A stretch of DNA of 64,000 nucleotides, from positions 186,001 to 250,000 of the forward strand of contig NZ_SNZW01000014.1 of the NCBI RefSeq assembly GCF_004364175.1. Reading direction: 5' to 3'. The position numbers and the translations under genes were made by a program. Under the pieces are notes generated by a model, which worked only from the letters and a program-made list of their open reading frames with translations, had not been told where the DNA came from and did no database searches. This DNA is from Maribacter caenipelagi. GTDB lineage: Bacteria > Bacteroidota > Bacteroidia > Flavobacteriales > Flavobacteriaceae. Every line of letters starts with the position of its first letter. The stretch's first letter is position 1. This document shows positions 16,044-25,174 of this stretch, piece by piece.

Positions 16044-16910
16044 ATGCAACTAAAGCCTGCTGAGCTTATCATCAATGAAGATGGTAGCATTTATCATCTC
16101 AATTTATTACCAGAAGATATTTCAACTACCATTATAACAGTTGGCGATCCAGATAGGGTACATCAAGTATCTAAACATTTTGATACTATAGAGGTTAAAA
16201 AGGGTAAGCGTGAATTTCACACACATACCGGTCATTTGAACGGTAAGCGTATTTCAGTTATCTCTACGGGAATCGGAACAGACAACATCGATATCGTTTT
16301 AAACGAGTTAGATGCCTTGGTAAATATCGATTTCAAGACAAGAACGCTTAAAGAAAATCATACTTCTTTAAATATTATAAGAATTGGAACTACTGGTGCC
16401 ATACAACCAGATATTCCCATTGATTCTTTCTTGATCAGTAAATATTCAATTGGTTTTGATGGTTTGTTACACTTCTACGAGCATGATAAAATCAACTATC
16501 CTGAGATAGAAGATGAGTTTATAGCTCATACATCGTGGGATGCTTACAAAGCGAGACCATATGTATTATCCTACTCCGAAAAGCTTGGGGAATTGTTCAG
16601 CGATAATCGTATACGATTAGGCTTCACAGGAACAAATACGGGGTTCTATGGACCACAACAACGTCAACTGAGAATTAAGCCCAGCCAAATGGAACTCATG
16701 GAGAAATTATCGACCTTCAGTTACAAAGACTTAAAATTGACCAACCTAGAAATGGAAACTTCAGGCATATATGCACTAGCTCAACTTCTTGGTCATGAAG
16801 CCGTATCTCTAAATTGTATTTTGGCCAATAGATCAACCGGCGAATTTTCTATTACGCCTACCGAATCTGTCGATAAGCTCATTGAATTTTGCTTGAAACG
16901 ATTGGCTTAA
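16044..16910 (+). CDS. nucleoside (uridine-type) phosphorylase
   Basis: The 288-residue protein belongs to the PNP/UDP phosphorylase superfamily. Visible are the phosphate-site strand TIITVGDPDRVHQVSKHFD, the GTDNIDIVLNELDAL helix and the substrate motif LEMETSGIYALAQLLGHEA. It should cleave a nucleoside with phosphate to give base and (deoxy)ribose 1-phosphate; uridine is the likely substrate but purines are not excluded. It follows the DUF1835 gene after one base. Confidence 0.8.
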   Translation: MQLKPAELIINEDGSIYHLNLLPEDISTTIITVGDPDRVHQVSKHFDTIEVKKGKREFHTHTGHLNGKRISVISTGIGTDNIDIVLNELDALVNIDFKTRTLKENHTSLNIIRIGTTGAIQPDIPIDSFLISKYSIGFDGLLHFYEHDKINYPEIEDEFIAHTSWDAYKARPYVLSYSEKLGELFSDNRIRLGFTGTNTGFYGPQQRQLRIKPSQMELMEKLSTFSYKDLKLTNLEMETSGIYALAQLLGHEAVSLNCILANRSTGEFSITPTESVDKLIEFCLKRLA

Positions 16911-16943
16911 CATTCTTTTACAATTTTTTACTATTGTACTTCT

Positions 16944-16951
16944 TATTTTTG
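16944..16951 (+). promoter_or_regulatory. -7 box upstream of ppk1
   Basis: TATTTTTG matches TAnnTTTG and lies 13 bases before the ppk1 start codon. No TTG is found at the proper -33 distance, so the assignment is tentative. Confidence 0.4.
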
Positions 16952-16964
16952 CGCAAATCTTATC

Positions 16965-19001
16965 ATGAAAAAAGACAACCTGAAGCATAGAGATATTAAT
17001 TGGCTCTATTTTAATGAACGTGTTTTGCTTGAAGCTAAAAGTATCGACACGCCTTTGTTGGAGCGATTAAAATTCTTGGCTATTTTTTCTTCTAATTTAG
17101 ATGAATACTTTAAAGTGCGTGTTTCTCAACTTCGCCAAATTAAGCATCTAGACAAAAAGTTTCGAAAGAAACTAATGTTTAAGGCGAATAGCACCTTACA
17201 ACAAATTTTAAAAACCATAAACGAGCAGCAAATCGAATTTGGAAATGTAATAAAAGCGACACTTTCAGAACTTGAAGAACATAATATTTATGTTCGCAAC
17301 ACATCAAACTTTACAAACGAGCAAAAACAATTTTTAGCATCGTTATTCGATGACAGCATTAAAGAATTTTGCTCGGTACATAAAGAAAACTTAGAATTAA
17401 CCGATGGGGCACTATATTTGGCGGTTACACATTCTGACCATAAATATAGCATTGTAGCGATACCGACAGAAAATCAAGATCGATTTATAGCTTTACCGGG
17501 CGACGGTCATCAATTTTGTTATTTAGATGATGCTATTAGGCTGAATATTCAAAAATTACTGCCCAACAAAGATATTGATGCCTGTTATTCCATCAAAATT
17601 TCTAGGGATGCCGAATTATATTTAGAAGATGATTATTCTGATATTGAATTAGTAGAAAAAATTTATAATTCATTAGATAAACGTTTATCAGGACAAGCTA
17701 CTAGGCTTCTTTACGACGAAACTATGCCTAGTTGGTTAATTGATGCTTTAAAAACGGACTTCAATTTAGGTTCGGTTGATTTATCGCCTGGCGGAAAGTA
17801 TCACAATTTATCCGACTTCTTTTCTTTTCCCATTCCGGAAGGTACAGAACACTTACAATACCAAGTTAAACCGGCATTACCACATCCAGAACTATCCTAT
17901 GCCGAAAATATCTTTGAAAGCATTTCAACAAAAGACCAATTGGTACATTTTCCGTATCAAGACTTTAAGGTTGTTGAAGAATTTTTGACCACGGCAGCTA
18001 CCGATCCTCAGGTAAATGCTATAAAAATGACTATTTATCGTATTGCAAAGTCGTCTTCTCTTGCAGATGCTATTTTAACGGCATTAGATAACAATAAACA
18101 AGTCACCCTATTTGTTGAAGCCCAAGCTCGATTCGATGAGGCCAATAATATTAAATGGGGACGTATTTTCGAGGAAAAAGGTGCTAAAGTCATTTTTAGT
18201 ATCCCACAAGTAAAGGTACATTCTAAAATAGCAATGGTCTATCGTACCGAAGAAGATAAGGTAAAACGTTATGCCTACATCGGTACTGGTAATTTCAATG
18301 CCAAAACCTCTAAAATATATTGTGATCATGGTCTCTTTACCGCTAATAAAAAAATTACTAAAGACTTAGGTCAAGTATTTCAAGTATTGGAAAGAAAAAT
18401 TATAGTACCAAAGTTGAAACGCCTAATGGTTTCACCTTTTACGACTAGAATTACCTTTTTAAATCTTATTCAGAACGAAATCAATGCTGCTCGCGAAGGC
18501 AGAAAAGCTGCCATCACCGCTAAAATGAACAGTCTTGAAGACTCTGATATGATTAAGGCTTTATACAGAGCAGTTAATGCCGGTGTTGATGTTCGCCTTA
18601 TTGTCAGGGGGTTTTGCTGCTACTTAACAGCTAACGAAGATCCTAAAGAGGGAATGAAGGACAATATTTACATTACAAGTATCATAGACCGTTATTTAGA
18701 ACATGGTAGAATTTACCTTTTTGAAAACGGTGGAGATGAACTTATGTATATTGGTTCTGCAGATTGGATGACCCGAAACTTAGATAGACGAATAGAAGTG
18801 TTGACTCCCATTCTAGACCCAGATATTTTTGATGAGTTGAAACATATTCTAACGCTACAGCTAAATGACAACCAAAAAGCACGTGTATTAGATTTAGAAA
18901 ATTCTAATGAAAAGGTTGCTCAGGCTCCAGGTCAAGAAGATATACGTTCTCAATATGCCATTTACGATTACCTTAAAAATAAATTAGATGAAAACCGTTA
19001 A
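16965..19001 (+). CDS. ppk1: polyphosphate kinase 1
   Basis: The 678-residue protein has the four-domain Ppk1 layout: the N-terminal helical domain (NLDEYFKVRVSQL), the head domain and two phospholipase D-like domains. The autophosphorylated histidine is His419 in QVKVHSKIAMVYRTEE, and the second conserved histidine is in DRYLEHGRIYLFENG. It makes polyphosphate from ATP at the membrane or in the cytoplasm. Its last 14 bases overlap the next gene, implying coupled translation. Confidence 0.92.
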   Translation: MKKDNLKHRDINWLYFNERVLLEAKSIDTPLLERLKFLAIFSSNLDEYFKVRVSQLRQIKHLDKKFRKKLMFKANSTLQQILKTINEQQIEFGNVIKATLSELEEHNIYVRNTSNFTNEQKQFLASLFDDSIKEFCSVHKENLELTDGALYLAVTHSDHKYSIVAIPTENQDRFIALPGDGHQFCYLDDAIRLNIQKLLPNKDIDACYSIKISRDAELYLEDDYSDIELVEKIYNSLDKRLSGQATRLLYDETMPSWLIDALKTDFNLGSVDLSPGGKYHNLSDFFSFPIPEGTEHLQYQVKPALPHPELSYAENIFESISTKDQLVHFPYQDFKVVEEFLTTAATDPQVNAIKMTIYRIAKSSSLADAILTALDNNKQVTLFVEAQARFDEANNIKWGRIFEEKGAKVIFSIPQVKVHSKIAMVYRTEEDKVKRYAYIGTGNFNAKTSKIYCDHGLFTANKKITKDLGQVFQVLERKIIVPKLKRLMVSPFTTRITFLNLIQNEINAAREGRKAAITAKMNSLEDSDMIKALYRAVNAGVDVRLIVRGFCCYLTANEDPKEGMKDNIYITSIIDRYLEHGRIYLFENGGDELMYIGSADWMTRNLDRRIEVLTPILDPDIFDELKHILTLQLNDNQKARVLDLENSNEKVAQAPGQEDIRSQYAIYDYLKNKLDENR

Positions 19002-19833
19002 GATTATTGGTGTACCAGAACATTTTAACCTTCCGTGGCATTTAGCTATCGAAGAAGGTGCTTTTGAAGAAAGAGGCATCAACTTAGAATGGACAGAAGT
19101 GCCCGAAGGTACTGGCAGAATGAGCGAAATGCTTAAAAATAAGGAGACCGACCTAGCTATCATCTTAACCGAAGGAATAGTAAAAAGTATAACGGAAGGT
19201 AATGAGGTTAAAATTATTCAAGAATACATTGCCTCGCCCCTACTTTGGGGAATTCATGTGAACGGCAATAGTTCATATAGCTCTCTAAATGATTTAAAGG
19301 ACACCACAGCTGCTATTAGCCGTTATGGTAGTGGTAGCCACTTAATGTCTTACGTTCAAGCTACAAATATGGGCTGGGACACTGAAAATTTGAAATTCAA
19401 TTTAATACATAATCTTGATGGAGCAGTTGAGAGTCTATCTTCTGGTACGGCAGATTATTTTATGTGGGAGCGTTTTACCACAAAACCGCTTGTAGATAGC
19501 GGTGTATTTAAGCATTTAGGAAACTGCCCCACACCATGGCCGTGTTTTGTCTTGGTAGGTACTGATTCATTTTTAAAGGAAAATGAGGGTATATTGAACC
19601 ATATTCTCGAAATCATCAACATGTATACGGTTGAGTTCAAACAAATTCCGAGAATCGATAGCACGTTAGCAAACCGATACCATCAAAAACTAGAAGACAT
19701 ACAAGAATGGCTACAAATTACCGAATGGAGCCAGAAACAAATACCTGAGGCTACATTAATCAAAGTTCAGAATACACTGAAGGAACTCAATTTGATAGAT
19801 AAAGTAATTCCTGTAAATGAAATTCTAAAGTAA
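18988..19833 (+). CDS. periplasmic-binding-protein-like domain without signal peptide
   Basis: The 281-residue protein has the type 2 periplasmic binding fold of the NMT1/THI5/SsuA group: an opening IIGVPEHFNLPWHLAIEEG, then EERGINLEWTEVP and TDLAIILTEGIVKSITEG. It has no signal peptide or lipobox, and no permease or ATPase is nearby, so it cannot act as a classical transporter partner from this locus. It overlaps ppk1 by 14 bases. It may be a cytoplasmic ligand-binding protein or a THI5-like enzyme; I see no evidence to decide. Confidence 0.7.
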   Translation: MKTVKIIGVPEHFNLPWHLAIEEGAFEERGINLEWTEVPEGTGRMSEMLKNKETDLAIILTEGIVKSITEGNEVKIIQEYIASPLLWGIHVNGNSSYSSLNDLKDTTAAISRYGSGSHLMSYVQATNMGWDTENLKFNLIHNLDGAVESLSSGTADYFMWERFTTKPLVDSGVFKHLGNCPTPWPCFVLVGTDSFLKENEGILNHILEIINMYTVEFKQIPRIDSTLANRYHQKLEDIQEWLQITEWSQKQIPEATLIKVQNTLKELNLIDKVIPVNEILK

Positions 19834-19834
19834 T

Positions 19835-20263
19835 TTAGATTGCCGCTAAACTATAATGCTTTTGAATCAACGCTTTAAACGTCTCATCTGAAAGTGGTTT
19901 CTGGGCAAAATCGGCAATGTACTTATTGTTTACTGCACGTTCTTTATCTTCTTTGTTATCACTGATAGTCACAAGAACAATAGTTATCTGCTCCTTTAAT
20001 TTTTTAGGCACTAATTCTTCATAAGCGTTCATAAACTGCCATCCGTCCATTACCGGCATTCTTAGGTCTAACATGACCATACATGGCAATTCTAACTGCT
20101 CTTGACCTTTACCAAGAATAAAATCAATGGCTTCTTGACCGTTTAGGGCAGAATTAATATTCACATCCATATCCAATTTATTGATAAAGATGGAATGTAA
20201 GAAGTTGCTTGCATCATCATCATCTACCAGTAAAATAGTATTCAACCTTTCTAAATTATTCAT
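19835..20263 (-). CDS. receiver-only response regulator
   Basis: The 142-residue protein is a single receiver domain. The acidic pocket is DDDD at 14-17, the phosphate acceptor is Asp66 (MLDLRMPVMDGW) and the conserved Lys is in FAQKPLSDE. There is no output domain, so it should act by protein contacts, as CheY- or Rcp1-like regulators do. No histidine kinase is in the window. Its end is one base from the end of the binding-protein gene, tail to tail. Confidence 0.85.
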   Translation of the reverse strand: MNNLERLNTILLVDDDDASNFLHSIFINKLDMDVNINSALNGQEAIDFILGKGQEQLELPCMVMLDLRMPVMDGWQFMNAYEELVPKKLKEQITIVLVTISDNKEDKERAVNNKYIADFAQKPLSDETFKALIQKHYSLAAI

Positions 20264-20343
20264 TTGAGCTGTTATTTAAGTTGTTAATTACAATTGTACC
20301 CCAAAGTACAATCTAAATTTAAAACATTTAATAAGTATCTAAC

Positions 20344-21009
20344 TTACCACGCTATATTTTTATTGCCTAAATCTTCTAGTATTTTATTGCAAGATGAAAA
20401 ATGCTTGTTTCCAAACCAATATCCTCGATTGGCACTTAAAGGTGATGGATGACCAGATGTCAACAAGTAATGCCTATCTGCATCGATAAGTTTTGCCTTT
20501 TTCTTTGCATAACCACCCCAAAGCAAAAAAACAATATGCTCATTACTCTCTGAGAGTTTTGAAATTACAGCATCCGTAAAAACCTCCCAACCCTTTTTTT
20601 GATGGCTTCCGGCTTCATGAGCTCTTACCGTAAGCGTAGCATTTAATAAGAGAACACCCTGATTAGCCCAATGTTCAAGATTGCCACTTTCGGGGTAAGG
20701 ATTACCTAAATCACTCTCAATTTCTTTAAAAATATTGATTAATGAAGGTGGATGCTTAATACCTTCTTTGACCGAAAAACATAATCCGTTTGCTTGATCA
20801 TGACCATGATAAGGGTCTTGACCAATAATAACGACTTTTGTATCTTCAAATTTACAGTAATTAAAAGCAGAAAATATATCGGCATACTCTGGATAACAAT
20901 TATGCTCGTTGTATTCGCGTTGTACGAATTGCATTAAATCTTTGAAATAGGGTTTGTCAAATTCTGGCTGCAACTGATCTTTCCAACTCTTTACCAAATC
21001 CATATCCAT
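20344..21009 (-). CDS. ung: uracil-DNA glycosylase
   Basis: The 221-residue protein is a family 1 UDG. It has the catalytic Asp65 in VIIGQDPYHG, the HPPSLINIFKEIESD loop and the minor-groove loop with His187 in SGHPSPLSANRG. It removes uracil from DNA. It lies divergent to mutS2 and has its own well-formed promoter. The next in-frame ATG is two codons in and would make no difference. Confidence 0.93.
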   Translation of the reverse strand: MDMDLVKSWKDQLQPEFDKPYFKDLMQFVQREYNEHNCYPEYADIFSAFNYCKFEDTKVVIIGQDPYHGHDQANGLCFSVKEGIKHPPSLINIFKEIESDLGNPYPESGNLEHWANQGVLLLNATLTVRAHEAGSHQKKGWEVFTDAVISKLSESNEHIVFLLWGGYAKKKAKLIDADRHYLLTSGHPSPLSANRGYWFGNKHFSSCNKILEDLGNKNIAW

Positions 21010-21031
21010 GGCGCTTAATTTTTTATAGCAT

Positions 21032-21062
21032 CAAAGTTACTGTTAACCCTGCTGTTGGACAA
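21032..21062 (-). promoter_or_regulatory. promoter of ung
   Basis: On the minus strand a -33 TTG (21062-21060) and a -7 box TAACTTTG (21039-21032) are separated by 20 bases, a textbook spacing for Bacteroidota. Transcription should begin near 21025, about 15 bases before the ung ATG. Confidence 0.75.
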
Positions 21063-21177
21063 TACCCAAATTCATCAGACCGTGTTCTATTTCACCCGAC
21101 ATAAATTAGTAATTTTTGTTTACACTTTATTTTATGAGTCGACACGATCTCATTTATAAAATTTCATTGTCAATGCG

Positions 21178-21185
21178 TACCTTTG
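21178..21185 (+). promoter_or_regulatory. -7 box upstream of mutS2
   Basis: TACCTTTG fully matches TAnnTTTG and lies 19 bases before the GTG start of mutS2, consistent with a short leader. The -33 element at the expected distance is weak. Confidence 0.55.
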
Positions 21186-21204
21186 CAACTCATTAAAACA
21201 TAAC

Positions 21205-23376
21205 GTGGCTAACATACATTCCAAAACATTACAAGACTTAGAATTTCCTTCTGTATTAAAACAAGTTTCTGCGCGTTGCCATACGGAATTGGGTAAAGAA
21301 GCTGCATTAGAAATTGCACCATTTATCACTGACGAGGTAATTAAGGTAGAACTTGGCAAAACAGCCGAATATTTATCTTCTCTTATCAGTGAAAACCGAA
21401 TTCCTAATCATGGTTTCGATGCAATAAATGCCGACCTGAAGCTTCTAAAGATTGAAAACACAACTTTAGAATTACAAGGCTTCAAGAGAATTGCCAGCAT
21501 TTGTACCACTGTGGCACAGCACCAAAAATTCTTTAAAAAATTTAAAGAATATTATCCCCTTTTCCATGATTTCGCCTTGAAACTGGAGCAGAACGCTGAA
21601 ATTCCGATTTTAATCAACAATGTCATTGACCGTTTTGGTGAAGTAAAAGACAACGCATCGGATGAATTATTTAGTATTAGAAGGCAAATAAACATGGTTC
21701 GTGGTAAAATCAGTCAAAGTTTTGGCTCTGCACTGAATACCTACCAAGCATCTGATTATTTAGATGAAATTAGGGAATCTGTCGTTGAAAACAGGCGTGT
21801 TTTAGCAGTTAAGGCAATGTACCGCAAGAAAGTAAAGGGTGCGGTTATGGGTACATCAAAAACCGGAAGTATCGTTTACATAGAGCCTGAAGCCGCATTA
21901 AAATACAGCCGAGAGCTCAATAACCTAGAGTTTGAAGAAAAGGAAGAAGTTCAGCGTATTCTTAAGCAACTAACAAATCAAATAAGACCATTTAGGGCGC
22001 TTTTAAGCGATTATCAAGATTTTCTGACTCAAGTGGATGTTATAGCGGCGAAAGCCAAGCACGCAGAAGATATTGATGCTCTATTGCCTAAAATCAATTC
22101 CGATAATAAATTGTTTTTGCGAGATGCATACCATCCGCTGTTGTTTTTGAACAATAAGCGTAAGAATGAAAAGACCTATCCGCAAACTATCGAACTACAT
22201 CAAGAAAATAGAATTATAGTTATTTCCGGACCTAATGCCGGCGGTAAAAGTATTACACTAAAAACCATTGGTTTACTTCAAGTAATGCTTCAAAGCGGAA
22301 TGCTGATACCTGTTCATGAAAGAAGTGAAGTTTGTTTCTTTAAAAAGATTTTGACAGATATTGGTGATAACCAAAGTATTGAAAATCATCTAAGTACGTA
22401 CAGTTATCGCTTAAAGAACATGAACCAATTTTTGAAGCGTTGCGACCATAACACCCTGTTTCTAATCGATGAATTTGGTACAGGTAGTGATCCAGAATTG
22501 GGTGGTGCTTTGGCTGAAGCCTTTCTAGAAGTCTTTTATGAAAGAGGCTCATACGGCGTTATTACAACACACTATGCAAATCTTAAAGCTTTGGCCAATG
22601 AATTACCACATGTCACTAACGCCAATATGCTTTTCGATGGTAAAACATTAGAACCTACTTTTCAACTGATTTTAGGACAAGCCGGTAGTTCATTTACCTT
22701 CGAGGTGGCCCAAAAGAACGGAATCCCCTACTCGCTTATTAATAAAGCGAAGAAGAAAATAGAGCGTGGCAAAGTTCGTTTCGACGCTACCATTGCAAAA
22801 CTACAGAAAGAGCGCAGTAAAATGGCTCAAACAGGTTCAAGACTAAAAGAAGAGGAAACTAAAGCGAGAGAAGAAAACGAAAGATTAGAAAAGCTAAACG
22901 CTAAAATCAAATCTAAACTTGAAAACTACCAAGAGCTATACGACCATGACCAACGTATGATACAGTTGGGCAACAAAGTAAATGTTGCTGCCGATAAGTA
23001 TTTTCAGGATAACAAAAAACGTCCTTTAGTTTCTGAGCTATTGAGAATCGTCGAGACAGAGAATAGCAAAAGAAAAAAGAAAACCGCTAATCAAGCCAAG
23101 GCAGAACGTGTTAAAAAAGCGAAAGTCGCTGAAGAAGTTCAAAAAGAAGTGAAGGTAATTCGAGAAAAAAAGAAGGTGGAAAAGAAAAAAGCCGTCTTTA
23201 AGGAAAAGAATAAACCAAGACCCGTTTTTAACATAGGTGACCGTGTTCGTATGTTAGACGGTAAAGCAGTTGGTAGTATTGATTCTCTTGAAAAAGGTAA
23301 GGCTATTGTAAACTACGGCATATTTACGACAAACGTAAGTGTAGACCAGCTTGAAATGGTCGAAAGGAAAAAATAA
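21205..23376 (+). CDS. MutS2-type ATPase lacking the Smr domain
   Basis: The 723-residue protein has the MutS core and ATPase: Walker A at about residues 342-349 (GPNAGGKSITLKTIG) and Walker B near 420 (FLIDEFGTGSDPELGGALA). A long charged coiled coil follows, then a basic linker and a small KOW-like barrel (NIGDRVRMLDGKAVGSIDSL). Classical MutS2 ends in an Smr nuclease domain at about 780 residues, and this protein stops before it. MutS2 proteins suppress recombination or rescue collided ribosomes. The start is GTG, supported by a -7 box 19 bases upstream. Confidence 0.88.
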   Translation: MANIHSKTLQDLEFPSVLKQVSARCHTELGKEAALEIAPFITDEVIKVELGKTAEYLSSLISENRIPNHGFDAINADLKLLKIENTTLELQGFKRIASICTTVAQHQKFFKKFKEYYPLFHDFALKLEQNAEIPILINNVIDRFGEVKDNASDELFSIRRQINMVRGKISQSFGSALNTYQASDYLDEIRESVVENRRVLAVKAMYRKKVKGAVMGTSKTGSIVYIEPEAALKYSRELNNLEFEEKEEVQRILKQLTNQIRPFRALLSDYQDFLTQVDVIAAKAKHAEDIDALLPKINSDNKLFLRDAYHPLLFLNNKRKNEKTYPQTIELHQENRIIVISGPNAGGKSITLKTIGLLQVMLQSGMLIPVHERSEVCFFKKILTDIGDNQSIENHLSTYSYRLKNMNQFLKRCDHNTLFLIDEFGTGSDPELGGALAEAFLEVFYERGSYGVITTHYANLKALANELPHVTNANMLFDGKTLEPTFQLILGQAGSSFTFEVAQKNGIPYSLINKAKKKIERGKVRFDATIAKLQKERSKMAQTGSRLKEEETKAREENERLEKLNAKIKSKLENYQELYDHDQRMIQLGNKVNVAADKYFQDNKKRPLVSELLRIVETENSKRKKKTANQAKAERVKKAKVAEEVQKEVKVIREKKKVEKKKAVFKEKNKPRPVFNIGDRVRMLDGKAVGSIDSLEKGKAIVNYGIFTTNVSVDQLEMVERKK

Positions 23377-23399
23377 ACCTCTATATCAATTAGTTACAA

Positions 23400-23419
23400 A
23401 ATATCGTATACGATTTTAT
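23400..23419. repeat. 20-nt repeat containing a perfect 12-nt palindrome (copy 1)
   Basis: The 20-nt sequence starting AATATCGTATACGATTTTAT occurs here, in the gap before the DCC gene, and again at 23838-23857. Its core ATCGTATACGAT is a perfect 12-nt palindrome, as a protein-binding site would be. The flanks of the two copies do not match. Confidence 0.6.
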
Positions 23420-23534
23420 AACAATTTGAAACTTTAATTATATTGAATAGTTTAGGTTAAGATCAATTATTTCTCGTTTGAATATTATGGAATTGTTGTG
23501 AAAAATTGATTAAATATTGTTTTAATTTTACAGT

Positions 23535-23939
23535 GTGAATTCAAATAAAAAAATCATTCTTTTTGATGGTGTTTGCAACTTATGCAACAGCAGTGTTCAG
23601 TTTGCTATAAAACGAGATGAACATGATATTTTCAGGTACGCTGCCATACAAAGTGAAACGGGCAAAAAGTTATTGGCCGAGCGCAATATTGATACCGATG
23701 AGATTGATTCTATTATTTTAATAGAACCGAATATCGCCTATTACACCAAATCAACCGCGGCTCTCGAAATCGGTAAAGATTTAAAAGGCATTCGTACTGT
23801 TTCTTCTATATTACTATGGCTACCAGAGTCTTTTAGGAATATCGTATACGATTTTATTGCCGCTAATAGATACAAGTGGTATGGTAAAAAAGACGCCTGT
23901 ATGATTCCTACCGAAGAATTAAAGAGCAAATTCATATAA
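23535..23939 (+). CDS. DCC family thiol-disulfide oxidoreductase-like protein
   Basis: The 134-residue protein has the family hallmark DGVCNLCNSSVQF near the N-terminus, with the Cys14-X2-Cys17 pair after Asp11, and is thioredoxin-like. Proteins of this family have no proven function. The start is GTG at 23535; no ATG is available before the motif. The 3' part of the gene contains the second copy of the 20-nt repeat. Confidence 0.8.
   Translation: MNSNKKIILFDGVCNLCNSSVQFAIKRDEHDIFRYAAIQSETGKKLLAERNIDTDEIDSIILIEPNIAYYTKSTAALEIGKDLKGIRTVSSILLWLPESFRNIVYDFIAANRYKWYGKKDACMIPTEELKSKFI
23838..23857. repeat. 20-nt palindromic repeat (copy 2), inside the DCC gene
   Basis: This is identical over 20 nt to the copy at 23400-23419 and lies in codons for NIVYDFI near the end of the DCC gene. 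Confidence 0.6.
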
Positions 23940-24072
23940 AAATTAAACAAGCGCTTCTCTTCTTAGCGTTTTTTAATCCTAACAGTAATTCTTTTATTCC
24001 TATTACTCGTAACTTCAGTCGTTTGCAATTTTATGACTTATCTTTTCGATGTTACATAAAACATTGAATTAA

Positions 24073-25164
24073 ATGAGTATGGCAAAAAGAAAACGTTATA
24101 AGAAAAAAAGGTATATGTTACCAGTTGCACTTATAGTACTGCTCATTATTATTCGGCTATCCCTCCCCTATTTTATAAAGAACTATGTAAACAATGTTCT
24201 TGCAGACATACCTGGTTATTACGGTCAAGTTAAAGATATAGATCTATCCATTATTCGTGGGGCTTACACTATTCATGATATGTACTTGAATACCGTAAAT
24301 GCCAATACTGAAATCCCTTTCTTAGATTTAAAAAAAACCGACATTTCTATAGAATGGAATGCACTTTTTCATGGTAAAATTGTTAGTGAAATTGAAATGA
24401 CCGAACCTACTGTAATTTATGTATTTGAGGATCAACAAGACACCACAGGTCAAGCCAATACAGAAGACTGGTCAAAAGCACTTACCGGTTTAGTCCCTAT
24501 TGATATTAACCAATTCACTATAAAAAATGGAAAATTTGCTTTTTTACAATTACAGGCAGACCCAAATATAGACCTACATCTATCTAACGTACAACTATCT
24601 GCTTCTAACCTTAGAAATGTTATAGAAGAATCAAGAACACTACCTTCTAACATTCATGCCACAGCAACTTCAATTGGTAATGGGAATGTGGTATTAGATG
24701 GGGATATGAATTTAGTAAAAGAAATTCCTGATATGGATGTGGCTTTTAGTTTAAAAAACGCTAATGCTAAAGCGCTTAACGATTTCACCAACCATTTTGC
24801 GGGTATCGATTTTGATGAGGGCTCGTTCGATTTATTTGCGGAACTAGCTATTGCCGACGGTTACTTGAAAGGCTCTTTCAAGCCCATTTTAAAGAACGCA
24901 AAACTAATAGGTAAGGACGACGGATTTCTAAAAACCCTCTGGGAAGGATTTGTAGGCTTTTTTAAGTTTGTTCTAAAAAACCACAAACAAGATACACTTG
25001 CCACTAAAATACCGGTTGAGGGCGACTTAAATAATGTAAAAACAAAGGTTTGGCCTACCGTAACAAGAATATTTAGAAATGCATGGATTCAAGCTTATAA
25101 GGATGTAGTAGATGATGATCTTAACTATCAAGATGCCACTGAAGGTGCAGATAAGCTTAAATAG
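24073..25164 (+). CDS. DUF748/AsmA-like membrane-anchored protein
   Basis: The 363-residue protein has a basic N-terminus and one membrane helix (LPVALIVLLIIIRLSLPYF), then a beta-rich periplasmic part with the DUF748 signatures VKDIDLSIIRGAYTIHDMYL and ISIEWNALFHGKIVSEIEM. AsmA-like proteins are thought to form bridges for lipids between the membranes. It ends 10 bases before the DUF1206 gene, so the two are probably an operon. ATG at 24079 is also possible. Confidence 0.7.
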   Translation: MSMAKRKRYKKKRYMLPVALIVLLIIIRLSLPYFIKNYVNNVLADIPGYYGQVKDIDLSIIRGAYTIHDMYLNTVNANTEIPFLDLKKTDISIEWNALFHGKIVSEIEMTEPTVIYVFEDQQDTTGQANTEDWSKALTGLVPIDINQFTIKNGKFAFLQLQADPNIDLHLSNVQLSASNLRNVIEESRTLPSNIHATATSIGNGNVVLDGDMNLVKEIPDMDVAFSLKNANAKALNDFTNHFAGIDFDEGSFDLFAELAIADGYLKGSFKPILKNAKLIGKDDGFLKTLWEGFVGFFKFVLKNHKQDTLATKIPVEGDLNNVKTKVWPTVTRIFRNAWIQAYKDVVDDDLNYQDATEGADKLK

Positions 25165-25174
25165 AGAACAAGCC

